This document shows, piece by piece, positions 11,431 to 21,215 of a stretch of 64,000 nucleotides of DNA. The notes beneath the pieces were generated by a model, which was not told where the DNA came from, did not search any database, and saw nothing but the letters and a program-made list of their open reading frames with translations. The stretch is taken from NCBI GenBank assembly GCA_030847615.1, contig JAUMIR010000001.1:288946187-289010186 (forward strand), in the 5' to 3' direction. A program made the position numbers and the translations under genes. Within the stretch, counting starts at the first letter, position 1. Every line of letters begins with the position of its first letter. This DNA is from Gambelia wislizenii. Taxonomy: Eukaryota; Chordata; Lepidosauria; Squamata; Crotaphytidae.

Positions 11431-11850
11431 TACGGTATACCAAATAGTGGCAAGAATATCCATTTTGAAAGAAATAATTCTGTTTCTAATGATCTTATTA
11501 AAAAGTGTAATTATTCCTTTCTGTTTGCAGTAAGCACAGATTTCCATTTTTGTGGTATTAATCTTATAGATGAGTTCAGGGGGAAAAATTACTTTCTAAT
11601 TGCAACATAATTGTATTGCACAGTGATTAACTCACATAATGTTTAATCCTGTGTGATATTGCAATGAAGCACATCTAATCCTCTGCCTAATTAATGTAGC
11701 CACCCAAATAATATAGCCAAGTTCAATATATAGATTTTCTTAGGGCTAATTGTTCAGTTTAATGAGCAAGGAACCAAAGGCTATAAAATCTTGATGTCAG
11801 TGTGTGAAATTGCATCATAGTCATCAGAAAGTGTTGGATTATTCATTTCT
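11430..11850. promoter_or_regulatory. AT-rich unique block, candidate conserved non-coding DNA
   Basis: Lacks any repeat signature and is dense in homeodomain-type cores (TAATTA-like CCTAATTAATG, CTAATTG, TAATCC twice), ATTGCAAT and TTTGCAT-like words. In vertebrates such blocks are often enhancers, but nothing in a single sequence proves conservation. Speculative. Confidence 0.2.
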
Positions 11851-12057
11851 GAGATTGCTTCCACAGATGCCCCTCACAGTGACTTTCAAGGGCTTATCTT
11901 GTGCTACGAGGAAGAACAAACATGGGTGATTCCAAGGGCTCTTGCTATACAAACGTAATGTACATCATCTCATCCTGTTGAATTATTGACACAGACCCAT
12001 TTTTTAGAAGTTCAATTCTAAATGTCAGTTGGCCAGTAAGAGACACACACATATTTG

Positions 12058-12080
12058 TGCGTGTGTGTGTGTGTGTGTTA
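12058..12080. repeat. (GT)n microsatellite
   Basis: About eleven GT units (CGTGTGTGTGTGTGTGTGT), next to a CACACACATA run at 12,043. Confidence 0.95.
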
Positions 12081-12117
12081 CAGTATGTACCACTACATAA
12101 ACCATCAATAGGAATTG

Positions 12118-12242
12118 TATGTCTCCCCGGATGTTATTGAACTGCAACTCCCAGCACTCTTCATCACTGACTTTGCTCATGTAAGCTGCTGAATGTTGCA
12201 GTCCAAAAACATCTGGAGGGCCAGGAGGGCCTGCCATCCTCA
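12118..12242. mobile_element. Palindromic MITE (TTGGACTGCAACTCCC type)
   Basis: Left arm CCCCGGATGTTATTGAACTG CAACTCCCAGCA; right arm CAGTCCAAAAACATCTGGAGG. The outer ~20 nt are inverted matches. Short non-autonomous element family repeated through the window. Confidence 0.65.
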
Positions 12243-12344
12243 TCCCAATACAAATGAAAACATGAGATATTGCTATCCCAAGTTCCTCCACACGGGGAGT
12301 CCAAAAAACCAGTTCCTTATCACATCACTGAGCTTGCACAAAAA

Positions 12345-12378
12345 TAAATGAATCAATGAATCAATGAATGAAAGAAGC
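12345..12378. repeat. (AATGAATC)n-like short tandem
   Basis: AATAAATGAATCAATGAATC followed by AATGAATGAAAG; three to four imperfect octamer units. Confidence 0.8.
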
Positions 12379-12427
12379 CAACCTACAATGTATTTATGGT
12401 TGGCCATCATTCATGAACAAATATTTT

Positions 12428-12690
12428 ATTGCTATAATTTATTTAGAGTATTTATACCCTGCCCTTAAGTCCAAATGGTCCTCAGGCTTACAGTCTAAAC
12501 AGACATAAAACACATAAGAAGGGGATGGCAGTGGGGAAGGGGATTAAGTCCAGCAAATGCTGGCTGCTGTTCTCCCCCAGAGGCCAGAGCAATGGCATTT
12601 GGGATGGGGGAAAGGTCTTTCATCAGCCGGCTGGAATCAAGGCTGGAATCAATTTTAGGGTTTTTGTTTGCACAGGATTAGTGAATGTTT
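12428..12690 (-). mobile_element. LINE 3'-tail-type repeat
   Basis: TTATTTAGAGTATTTATACC CTGCCCTTAAGT on the plus strand is the inverse of the GGGCGGGATATAAATAA 3' end common to L2-like elements and their relatives in squamates. The downstream CAGCAAATGCTGGCTGCTGT module is typical of the same untranslated tail. No coding part. Confidence 0.5.
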
Positions 12691-12737
12691 CCATAAACAG
12701 AGGAGACCCTGAGGCACTCAGAGCTGCAGGGCCATAC

Positions 12738-12980
12738 TTCTGTTGTTGTTAATTGCTGTGAAGTTGGTTCTGACTTATGGAGGCCCTATGAACACGACAC
12801 CTAGAAGAGCACTTGTTGTCAACAACTATGCTCAGGTCTTTCAGACTCAGCCCTGGCTTCCTTGACTGAGTTAATCTGCCTGTAGTGGGGTTTCCCTTCT
12901 TCCTATCACCACCTTCTTTTTTCAAGCATTATCATCTTTTCAGATGAGTTGTGTCATCTTATCATATGTCCAAAATACAA
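12738..12980 (-). pseudogene. BovB/RTE LINE 3' end, degenerate
   Basis: Read on the minus strand it runs from a degraded TATTTTGGACATATGA ('YFGHM', compare YFGHIMRR at 31,780) through a stretch matching RTE C-terminal coding sequence with stops, to GGCCTCCATAAGTCAGAACC and an AACAACAAC tail. This is the C-terminal end plus 3' UTR of a BovB-type element. Several stop codons and frameshifts make it a fossil. Confidence 0.75.
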
Positions 12981-12984
12981 AAGT

Positions 12985-15385
12985 CACGGGGGGGGGGATT
13001 CTCAGTCACCTAAAACAAAAGAGAAGAAAATAAGCACATTGCAAGAGACTGCAGAAGGTTGGTTCATAGCTGTTAACAAAGAGACTGGGGGAATCTGGTT
13101 ATTGATGCCTGAGATCAAACATGATAAAGAATAGAAGATAGAGCACATGTTGCATCCAATGAAATAGGCACGCATCTCTGAAGAGGAGAGGAAATGATTT
13201 AGATAAAGAACACTGCAGATAAGGTCAAATGCTGCAGGCAAGGTTTCCATAGTACTGATGCAGACTTTTGGCCACTGCATGGAGGTCACTTGACTTCTCT
13301 CCATGTGTTGAGCTAGTTGTGTCCATATGACAACTTTCCTGATCTGCTGTTCTTCACAACACCATAGACTGGGCCAGCCCCAGATGAAAAACAAGTCACC
13401 CCTTCCCATTCACCTACAGAACCAAATTAGACTAGCTGTTGAATCTGGCTTCAGCTTTGGTGATGGGAGAGCATTGTTCACTTTATGTAAGGGCAACATG
13501 CTCACTTTGGACATGCAGGGAAGGTTGTCCAGAATGTTCTGCTCTGTTCTGAGACAGAAGAGAACACTTAGGAGTTTGACACTACTGTCCCTTCCACATC
13601 ACCCAGTATCTAGCCTCTGAATCACCCTTTCCCCTACCAGATGGAAAAAATGGTCCCAGACACAGAGGTGTATATAAAAAATATGACATTGCAGTCAGAT
13701 AAGTGCATAACCCATTTGATGAGCCACAGCGCAAAGGATTCACCATGTGATAATTTAAAGTTTCTTTGCTACATGGGTGTTAATACATATACATAGTCAC
13801 AAATCCTTCATGGTTAGTTATGATGCTCAGTCTACTCTGCAGGACTCCTTCCAAAGGCATAAGGGCTAATTAAGTGAAATTTCATTTGGTTTGCAGCATA
13901 ACTTTTGGAATGATCAAAGCTTTTCCAGTCATCTGTGAACCCATTCATGGGATATTGGCAGGTGGTCTTTCCACTGCTAGGAGGGTTATGCTAGGTTGGG
14001 GGGGGGACTGGAGTAGGCTTCAGAGCATCTGGGAGCCACATGGCCTTCCTAAAAAAAAATAATTTAAATTTAAGGAAATTAAGGGAAGCAGCAGTTCATT
14101 TCTTTTCTTGTTTTGGAAGGAAAAGGTACTGATGTTAAATGGTACAGGGAGGCCACAGCCTATTTAAAAGGTGAAGTGCTGTTGCTTTTGGCCATAAAAA
14201 AGAGTGGTCTAAAAAGCCCCTGCAGGGGGTCAGGACTCGGGGGACTACTGGATTCCCATGGCCACCACTCTTGCGCAAATGGGCTCCCCCCCTTTGTGAT
14301 TCCATGCTTTTTCCTCAAGAGAATTTTGTGCAAACAGGCATTTTCATAGCCCTCCAAACTGTACCCAAGGATTTCAAGGTCTCTGAAGAATCACATCAGC
14401 ACCAAAGGGTATACTGTTGTACTATTTTCTTTCTTATATTTGGTGGCTAGACTTCTTCTAAGGACCCCAGGTTGTCATATGGAAGGTTCTCATTTGATCT
14501 TCAAAGTTCAAGATGGAAAAGGCTAAGAAACAGTAGACCCCACTAAGATATAATGGGAAACAATGGTTTCCTGTTACTTTTTGGAGTTTCTGCCCTGTGG
14601 CACAACCTTTTGCAAAAGAAAACAGTATTTTATGTCTTTGCATTAGGCTTGCAAGCTATCAAAATCTTATTTGAGCTTGCAAAACAAATCCATTTGTGGA
14701 ATATTTCCCAATGTCTTAACACCAAGGAATGATTTAACCTTACAGCCCCCATGTGGAGACTGCCAGAAAGCTTTTCTGCAGCAGTGTTTCAATCCTAATT
14801 TTACCCTACTGCCCTTCCCTCCATATAGATGAACTCTCAGAGCAATCTAACTCTTCTGTTACCTTGACAACATATTTTAGCATGCAAGGCCTTCACAGTC
14901 TACGTTTAGGAGAACCCACTCTGTTCAAAGAAGAGCTATTATAGGGGCTTTCTAAATGTATACCTGTGGCAACCTACTCATCCTCTATCTTCCTCCAATT
15001 ATAGCCAAGTCTATTTACTAGATCCAGCATCCAAACTTAAATTTGAAATGTTTAAACTTAAATTTGAGAGCTGTGACGTGTCATGTCAGTAAACACAGCA
15101 TTTTGTATAATTTAAGGTCTTGTAGTTGTGTTTTTTCTTCTTTTATTTTTTTTGAAAGATACGGTTAAACCTCCTGTGTGCACTAAACCCAATCCAGATT
15201 GGACCATGTATGGTTATGTTCAAGTTCCAAAAAGTGAGCTTAAACTCCACAGTACATATTTAACATAGTGTGTAGTTTGACCTCAGTGTCAGTTCATGCT
15301 GCTAAACAGTTTCCATTTCCACTAGCTTCTTCCCATCTCAGCCATTCCTCCATCAATTCTGCCATGTGTGCAGAAAGCAGCACAT
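12985..15385. other. No firmly recognised feature
   Basis: 2.4 kb with no coding motif. Small items only: G-runs at 12,988 and 14,000, and an A-run/AATTT stretch at 14,049-14,085. I see no TIR pair that I would defend. Confidence 0.4.
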
Positions 15386-15386
15386 T

Positions 15387-15462
15387 TGTTGTTGCTGTCT
15401 GCCTTCAGGTCATTTCTGACTTATGGCGACCCTAAGGTGAACCTGTCACAGGGTTCTGTATG
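15387..15462 (-). mobile_element. 3' end of a (CAA)n-tailed SINE, fragment
   Basis: TTGTTGTTGCTGTCTGCCTTC, then TCATTTCTGACTTATGGCGA CCCTAAGG and CCTGTCACAGGG: the inverted SINE 3' half. Confidence 0.8.
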
Positions 15463-15527
15463 AACATTGCATCTCCTGGACAGGCAGTAATTCTGTGGGA
15501 AGAAATCAAATGTCTGGAATCACTCAT

Positions 15528-15642
15528 TTGGTTCCAGGGCTTGAAAAAGTTATTTTTTGGAATGCATTGGCCATATTGGTTAGGATAGATTCTGGGAGCT
15601 GTAATCCAAGAATGGATTTTTCCAAACTCTGGCATGAACACA
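15528..15642. mobile_element. Diverged palindromic MITE (CTTGAAAAAGTTA type)
   Basis: CTTGAAAAAGTTATTTTTTG at the left and TGGATTTTTCCAAACTCTGG at the right pair as inverted ends; the middle has GATTCTGGGAGCTGTAATCC. Same family as at 8,455. Confidence 0.6.
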
Positions 15643-15847
15643 GTACCAAATAGTTTGGGCAAGACCACAAGGACAGAACTGGCCCCAGAGAAGAAGCAAG
15701 TGCATGCGAAAAGGTTAGCATGTATACCCTATTCTATTCAGCAACACAAGAGATGCCTACACACCCTAGTTTTTCTTCTGTAATTGCATCTTGGGAAGTG
15801 CTCTGGACTAAAGCTTTGAATGACAGCTGGTGCACAGGAAATATAAC

Positions 15848-15910
15848 ATGACCCCTGTATCCATGGGACATGCGGATTCACTTATCTGCATCCAAAAACT
15901 ATATAGTCTC
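15848..15910. mobile_element. pogo/Tigger-like fragment
   Basis: TGACCCCTGTATCCATGGGAC then GCGGATTCACTTATCTGCAT resembles the 'CCGTATCCACGG' sub-terminal sequence of the AT-rich pogo elements at 42,164 and 57,320. Only one end is present; a CR1 begins just downstream. Confidence 0.45.
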
Positions 15911-16333
15911 TCTAGGCATTTTCTAGGTCTTCCAGCACAATTATAGAATCATAGAATTATAAAGCTGGAAGAGACCACAAGGGCTATCCAGTCCAGCCCC
16001 ATGCCATGCAGGAATACACAATCAAAGCATTCCCGACAGATGGCCATCCAGCCTCTGTTTAAAAAACCTCCAAAGAAGGAGACTTTACCACACTCCAAGA
16101 CAGTGCATTCCATTGCCGAACAGCTCTTACTGTCAGGAAGTTCTAATGTTTAGATGGAATCACATTTCCTGTAGTTTGAACCCATTGCTCCATGCCCTAG
16201 ACAAGTGATGGGCAACCTTTTGAGCTTGGTGTGTCAAACTTCGCCAAAAAACTGAGCATAACTCGAGTGGTGTGTCACTTAGAAAAAAAACATTATTTCA
16301 TGATAGTTACTATTTAAATAACATAAATGTATA

Positions 16334-16640
16334 CAGTTGCCCCTCCACATCCGCGACTTCGACTATTCGCGGAAAGCCTCCAACCCGCACGTTTCCCCCC
16401 CCTCCCTTCCCAAGGCACCGATGGGCTTCTCATGAAGCCTGTCGCTGCCTTGGCAAGGGGAGGGTGGGGAGCCTTCCACCCACACACTTCCCCCTCTCTT
16501 CCCAAGGCACTGAGGGGCTTTTCATGAAGCCGACAGGCCTCCCACCGACGGGCGTCCCACCAACACGCTTTCCCCCCTCCCTTCTCAAGGCACTGACGGG
16601 CTTCCAAGGCTCCTGCCCGCTGCATACCCCAGGCATTTCT
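16334..16640. mobile_element. pogo/Tigger-like end nested in the hAT
   Basis: TA|CAGTTGCCCCTCCACATCCG with CGACTATTCGCGG sub-terminal sequence is the left end of a GC-rich pogo element like that at 3,519. The right terminus was not found, so the extent is uncertain. The GC-rich filler contains repeated CTTCTCATGAAGCC and CCCAAGGCACTGA words. Confidence 0.65.
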
Positions 16641-16649
16641 GAGGCATCT

Positions 16650-16865
16650 CCGGGGCTCTGAAGCCCTGGAGCCCCCTCAGGAAGGCTGGGGACAGGCCGG
16701 GCAGACTTCCTCCCACCCTCCCGTCAGCCTGCCGCTTTCCCCAGCCTTTCCATGGCAGCTCCAGGGCTTCGAAGCCCTGGAGCCCCCTCGGGAAGGCTGG
16801 GGGCAGGCCAGGCAGACTTCCGCTGACCCACCCGCCACCTTTCCAAGGCGCTCTGGGGAAGCAGG
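16650..16865. repeat. ~110-bp GC-rich tandem duplication
   Basis: GAAGCCCTGGAGCCCCCTCA followed by GGAAGGCTGGGGACAGGCC at 16,660 recurs at 16,770 with few changes. The GGGGCTTTGAAGCCC hairpin motif appears again at about 16,895 and 16,950. Confidence 0.85.
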
Positions 16866-17299
16866 AGGCCTCAGGAGTGGTGGTGGCTATCGGGGCTTTG
16901 TAGCCCTGCCCACCACTTTCCTCCCCCCTCCCACCCTCCCTAAAGTGGTGATCGGGGCTTTGAAGCCCCGCCTACCACTTTAGGGATGGTGGTGAGGTTG
17001 CACGGGGGAGGGGGAGTAGCCTAGCCACATGTCACCACAGATGGCTACATGTGTCTGGTGACACGCGTGTCATAGGTTCACCATCTCCGCCCTAGACTCT
17101 GGAGCAGCAGAAAACAAGCTTGCTCCATCCTCAGTATGACATCCCTTCAAATATTTAAACATGGCTATCATGTACCCTCTTAATCTTCTCTTCCCCAGGC
17201 TAAACATACCCAGCTCCCTAAGCCGCTCTTCATAGGGCATAGCCTCCAGACCTCTCACCACTCTGGTCACCCTCCTCTGGACACGTTCCGGATGACCAT

Positions 17300-17915
17300 A
17301 GAGTCACATTGGAGGACCTACCAATGCTTTGAGGGGTGTTCTTTCTAGGAATCTTTAGTTCCTTTGCCACGTCTTTATGGCATGCTTGGGCCAGAAATCA
17401 TTCAATAGGTTTCACTGTTATCCACAATTTCTGGAATCTATAGTAAGTCTGGGAACATATCCCTCAAGGATATGGGGGGTCATACTATACAATGAACTAG
17501 GTGAAGTATCAGTTATGAAAATTGCCCCACTTAAGACACTGATGGCTCAGTTTCCTTTAAAGGGATACTTTAATCTGAATTTTTACCTGTTGCATGGTAA
17601 CAAACCATGTCACCTCTCTGAAACCCAGAGAGTACCTCATGTTTTCTACAGGTAGAAATCAGGCTCCCCTTTGTATGTACTGGGCTTTGATTTCTTACAT
17701 ATTTTTTTTATCTTCAGATAGGACTGTGTGTCTTGAGCTTCTTCGTCACACTCAAACAACCATATTGCAGTGGGTGAAATGCTTGCAAATAGCACTTCAG
17801 AGTAGGTGTGAAAAGGCTGGATCCGGGCTGTCATGGCATAATGGTTTTCTTGCAAACATAACTTTTATAGTCAGGAAATAAAAGCTTTGAATATCATTTC
17901 CTGGTGGTTTTCAGC
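17300..17915. other. No recognised feature
   Basis: About 600 bp with no repeat ends or protein motifs that I recognise. Confidence 0.45.
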
Positions 17916-17918
17916 ATC

Positions 17919-18160
17919 ATTTATTTAATTTATATCCCGCCTTTCTCCCAAGATGGAATTCAAGCCGGCTTACAATGATTTAAAAAGATTAAGCTAAAAC
18001 ATTTATTTGCAAAAATTAAAAAAAGAATTAAACAACAATATTGTTGATTAAAAACAGGTAAACAACACTTAAAACATATTTAAAACATAATTGTTCAATC
18101 AGTTGCTGAAGAAACGTGAGCAGAACCATAGATGTTTTTATGGTTTTCTAACAAGATTCA
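17919..18160 (-). mobile_element. LINE 3' tail (L2-like)
   Basis: TTTATTTAATTTATATCCCG CCTTTCTCCC is the inverse of the GGGAGAAAGGCGGGATATAAAT ending followed by A-rich sequence: a 3' UTR and tail without coding sequence. It is immediately followed by a SINE at 18,164. Confidence 0.7.
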
Positions 18161-18163
18161 CAG

Positions 18164-18362
18164 GGAGCTAGCTTGGTGTAGTGGTTTGCATGTTGGACAA
18201 TGACTCTGAGACCAAGGTTCGAATCCCCACTCAACCATAGAAACCCACTGGGTGACCTTGTGCAAGTCACACACTCTGCCTCAGAAAACTGCATGATAGC
18301 TTTTCCGTAAAGTCACCATAAGTTGAAAATGACTTGAAGGCACATAACAACAACAACAACCA
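18164..18362 (+). mobile_element. tRNA-derived SINE with (CAA)n tail
   Basis: Head GGTGTAGTGGTTTGCATGTT, B box AGGTTCGAATCCCC, body ACCCACTGGGTGACCTTG and 3' end GTCACCATAAGTTGAAAATG followed by ACAACAACAACAAC. Full-length, with the clearest B box of the family in this window (GGTTCGAATCC). Confidence 0.93.
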
Positions 18363-18364
18363 AG

Positions 18365-18728
18365 TTTTACATCTGTATCTAGGGATCTGAAGAGTTTAGG
18401 TGAAGAAAAGAGTGATTCTGTTCTACTCTGCCTAAATTCTGGAATGGATTGTGGAATCTGGAAAGAAGCCGGCAGTACTGGCCTATGGGGAACTTTAAAA
18501 ATTCTCACTATACTAGGAGACACCTGGATTTCTGCCCTGGAGGCTGGTCATCATGGAATGGATACGCTTAGCACTGGAGAAGGAGGAGTTAATATGATTT
18601 TTTAAAAAACCTCCTCCTCCTACATTCCTCTCTTCTTCTCCGTTTCCATAGTAAGTCTAATACAAAGGATGGCCACTTCTGTACCTTCAAAAAGAAAACA
18701 AATCAATAAAAAGGACAAAGGTAAACAC
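18365..18728. other. No recognised feature
   Basis: Short unclassified stretch. A frame-disrupted phrase near 18,430-18,500 on the minus strand is not convincing as protein. Confidence 0.4.
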
Positions 18729-19110
18729 AGGTTAGGTAAAATTTGCAAAAACACTCCTAATAGAATTTGCAGAGAATACAATATGTCCCAATGCGATCCG
18801 AATGAGATTTGCAGTATTCGGAAGGAGGGGGGCTAAAAACTCCACAAACCATGCAATAAAAGGAGTCACGGTTTCCCCGGAAGTTTCTTGGAAACTGTGT
18901 GTAGATGTGCATGTTTGCACATGTGGCCATCCAAATTTGCATCGCTGTGTATTTTCACTCTATTGCCCTTTATCAGAGCTTGTGGTTGCTCCATTTGAAT
19001 AGATGCAAACGGTTGTGAACAGGCGGGCAAATGGTAGAGACAGAACAGTATTGCTGTGAATGGGCAATAATGCACACCACTCGCAGTATATCATCGCGTC
19101 TAGACAAGCC
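18729..19110. mobile_element. Dispersed TIR-type repeat, copy 1 (homologous to 59,401)
   Basis: The segment TTTGCAAAAACACTCCTAAT AGAATTTGCAGAGAATACAA aligns with 59,410-59,460, and GTATTCGGAAGGAGGGGGGCTAAAAACTCC with 59,488-59,520. The right end, TCTAGACAAGCC, inverted gives GGCTTGTCTAGA, the same type of terminus as at 44,199. Non-coding. The left terminus is eroded. Confidence 0.6.
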
Positions 19111-19171
19111 GTATGACTCTAGGTGGTTTACGAAAGGTTGAAGGAGGTACAGCTAAGAAAATGTACATAAT

Positions 19172-19232
19172 ACAAAAGCTATCTATCTATCTGTCTGTCT
19201 ATGTACATAGATACATATACATACATACACAA
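19172..19232. repeat. (CTAT/CTGT)n and (ATAC)n microsatellite
   Basis: CTATCTATCTATCTGTCTGT followed by ATACATATACATACATACAC; imperfect tetranucleotide array. Confidence 0.93.
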
Positions 19233-19298
19233 TAAAATTAAAAGCAGTTAGAAACATACCATTAAAAAGAATAATAGAATCATAGAATTGTAGGAAGT

Positions 19299-19382
19299 TG
19301 GAAGAGACCACAAGTTGTTGGAAGAGACCACAAGGGCCATCCAGTCCAAACTGGACCACAAGGGCCATCCAGTCCAAACTCC
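19299..19382. repeat. Tandem micro-duplications in the CR1 3' UTR
   Basis: GTTGGAAGAGACCACAA occurs twice in a row, then GGACCACAAGGGCCATCCAG with TCCAAACT occurs twice. The CR1 copies at 15,942 and 40,733 have each block once. Confidence 0.9.
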
Positions 19383-19921
19383 TGCCATGCAGGAAATCAT
19401 GATCAAAGCATCCCTGACAGATGGCCATCCAGCCTCTGTTTAAAGATCTCCAGGGAAGGAGAACTCACCACGCTCTGAGGGAATGTGTTCCACTGCCAAA
19501 CAACTCTTACTGTCAGAAAGTTCCTCCTAATGTTGAGATGGAATCTCTGTTCCTGGAGCTTGCATCTACTGTTCCGTGTTCTAGTCTCTGGAGCAGCAGA
19601 AAACAAGCTTGCTCCATCCTCAATGTGACACCCCTTCAAATACTTAAACAGGGCTATCATATCGCCCCTTAACCATCTTTTTTCCAGGCTAAACTTACCC
19701 AGCTCCCTAAGTCTTTCCTCATAAGGCATGAGTTCCAGACCTTTCACCATTTTAGTCGCCCTCCTCTGGACATGCTCCAATTTGTCAATATCCTTTTTAA
19801 ATTGTGGTGCCCAGAACTGGACACAGGATTCCAGGTGAGGCCTGACCAAGGCAGAATAGAGTGACACTATTACTTAATCTAGTAATCTAATCCTTGATCT
19901 AGACACTATACTTCTATTGAT

Positions 19922-20345
19922 TCAGCCCAAAATCACATTGGCCTTTATAGTTGCTGCATCACACTGTTGACTCATGATCAACTTGTGGTCTACTAGGACT
20001 CCTAGATTCCTTTCGCATGTAGTCTCATTCAGCCAGGTCTCTCCCATCCTGTATCTATGTATTTCATTTTTCTGCCCTAAGTGCAGTACCTTACATTTCT
20101 CCGTACTGAATTTCATTTTGTTAGCTTTGTCCCAGCTCTCCAGTCTATCCAGGTCATTCTGAATTTTGATCCTGTCCTCTAGAGTATTAGCTACTCCTCC
20201 TAATTTAGTGTCATCTGCAAATTTGATAAGTATGTCCCTAATTCCCTCATCCAAGTCATTGATAAAGATGTTGAATAGCACTGGGCCCAGGACAGAACCC
20301 TGTGGCAGCCCACTGGTTACATCTTTCCAAGACAAAGAGGAGCCA
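19922..20345 (-). pseudogene. CR1 reverse transcriptase fragment
   Basis: Minus-strand frame of about 140 codons carrying SLSWKDVTSGLPQGSVLGPV, then FADDTKLGG, KMKFSTEKCKVLHLGQKN and ERNLGVLVDHKL. These are RT palm and thumb motifs of CR1-type LINEs. The enzyme would copy CR1 RNA at a nicked genomic target in the nucleus. The N-terminal fingers and endonuclease are absent and the frame is disrupted downstream, so it is not functional. Confidence 0.93.
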
Positions 20346-20394
20346 AATATAAACAAGAGGACACATGAAACACATGCTTTCCCTCTGAGTAGTC

Positions 20395-20690
20395 AGCTTT
20401 CAAAGGCCTGCCAAAACAAAAAGGTCTTCATCTGCCTATGAAAGGACCACAAGGAAGGTGCTAGTCTAACCTTTCTAAGAAGGGAGTTCCAGAGCCTGGG
20501 AGCAGCCACCAAGAAGGCTATTCGCCATGTTTCCAACCAGATATACTGTGAGTGTGGTGTGATGGTGAGAAGGGTCTCCCCAGAAAATTTCAAGACAGGG
20601 GCAGGCTCACATAGATAAATAGATGTACAGAGGAAAAGTGGGAAAGAATGACTACCATGTAAATAGAAACACATCCCATTATCTTAGGTC
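20395..20690 (-). mobile_element. Old LINE-derived repeat (APRLWNSL fragment)
   Basis: Minus-strand translation contains VAAPRLWNSLLRKVRLAPSL followed by HRQMKTFLFWQAF. This matches the usual C-terminal end of L2/Rex-like RT ORFs (APRLWNSLP ... FKRxLKTxLF). On the plus strand it reads GGGAGTTCCAGAGCCTGGGA GCAGCC. A small remnant with no other recognisable domain. Confidence 0.6.
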
Positions 20691-20835
20691 AGCTTGCCTC
20701 AGTGACCTGCGTCCCTCCTCTGTTCACTCTCCTGGTGCTCTCTGCTGACGGGCAGCTTCACTACTCATCCTGCTCTCTTTTGTTTTGGTTGTTTATCTGT
20801 ACACCTTCAACTAAAGCATGGATGAGAACTGAATG

Positions 20836-20946
20836 CCCTTCCTGATGTTTTTGGACTGCAACTCCCAGCAGCCCTAGCCAGCATAGCCAACACTGAGGAA
20901 TGGTATGAACTGTAGTCCAGCAACAGCTGAAAGGCCACATGACTCC
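20836..20946. mobile_element. Palindromic MITE (TTGGACTGCAACTCCC type)
   Basis: Left TTTTTGGACTGCAACTCCCA GCAGCCC; right GGAATGGTATGAACTGTAGTCC AGCAACAGCTG. The arms are imperfect inverted repeats. Non-coding. Confidence 0.7.
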
Positions 20947-21025
20947 AAATCCCTTGGAATGGAGGGTTTTTACACAGAGGGCTGTACTCTGCAAGAGCGA
21001 GCCCACAAACAGATGTCTAGTTGGT

Positions 21026-21215
21026 TTTATTTATTTTATTTACAGTGATGCCCTGTCTTTCTTCCATGTCATTCAAGGTGGCCTACATAAGGTTCCCAGA
21101 TGGCGTCCCATTCAGGCACAGCTCAGAGCCAGTCCTTCAGCAAGGTTGCTCCAATGTGTGTGCCCTCAGATAATGCACGCAATGTCATTTAACCTTTGTT
21201 CTCTTCTAAATTGAG
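21026..21215 (-). mobile_element. LINE 3'-tail-type repeat
   Basis: TTTTATTTATTTTATTTACA then TGCCCTGTCTTTCTTCC and AAGGTGGCCTACATAAGG are the inverted 3' UTR features of L2-like elements. No coding sequence. Confidence 0.55.

Larger units (their letters stand above)
16202..17088. mobile_element. Non-autonomous hAT element, 887 bp
   Basis: Ends CAAGTGATGGGCAACCTTTT and, inverted from the right, GGAGATGGTGAACCTATGAC are imperfect terminal inverted repeats. They are flanked by the 8-bp duplication GCCCTAGA (16,194-16,201 and 17,089-17,096), the hAT hallmark. Sub-terminal GGTGTGTCA and TGACACGCGTGT motifs also pair. The interior is GC-rich with no transposase, and includes a pogo end at 16,334 and a ~110-bp tandem pair (about 16,650 and 16,760). 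Confidence 0.92.
15942..17296 (-). mobile_element. CR1 LINE 3' end, split by a hAT insertion
   Basis: The 3' terminus is at the left (ATAGAATCATAGAATTAT, the inverse of the ATTCTATGATTCTAT ending typical of CR1). Minus-strand translation of 17,094-17,296 gives the CR1 C-terminal words [20 protein letters not shown]. The CR1 text runs 15,942-16,201 and resumes at 17,089 after an 887-bp insertion. Joining across the insertion restores the order seen in the uninterrupted CR1 at 19,272. It is 5'-truncated near 17,296. Confidence 0.92.
19272..20345 (-). mobile_element. CR1 LINE, 5'-truncated, with reverse transcriptase
   Basis: The 3' terminus is at the left (AATAGAATCATAGAATTG). Minus-strand coding runs from the RT core to the C-terminus: GLPQGSVLGPVLFNIFINDL, then KFADDTKLGG (catalytic FADD), then [20 protein letters not shown] and [13 protein letters not shown]. 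Frames are broken between 19,867 and 19,922 and near 19,560, so it is dead. CR1 normally carries endonuclease plus RT in ~900 codons; here only the last ~330 remain. Homology to the plus-strand copy stops at about 20,345, the 5' truncation point. Confidence 0.95.

Noticed and set aside
18164..18270. A tRNA gene
   Set aside because: The head has a B box, but no cloverleaf with acceptor and anticodon arms can be drawn, and the downstream sequence and (CAA)n tail are those of a SINE.
19403..19867. A host gene encoding a CR1-like protein
   Set aside because: Frames are broken several times and end in the CR1 3' UTR with its terminal ATTCTATG-type repeat; it is an inactive retrotransposon.
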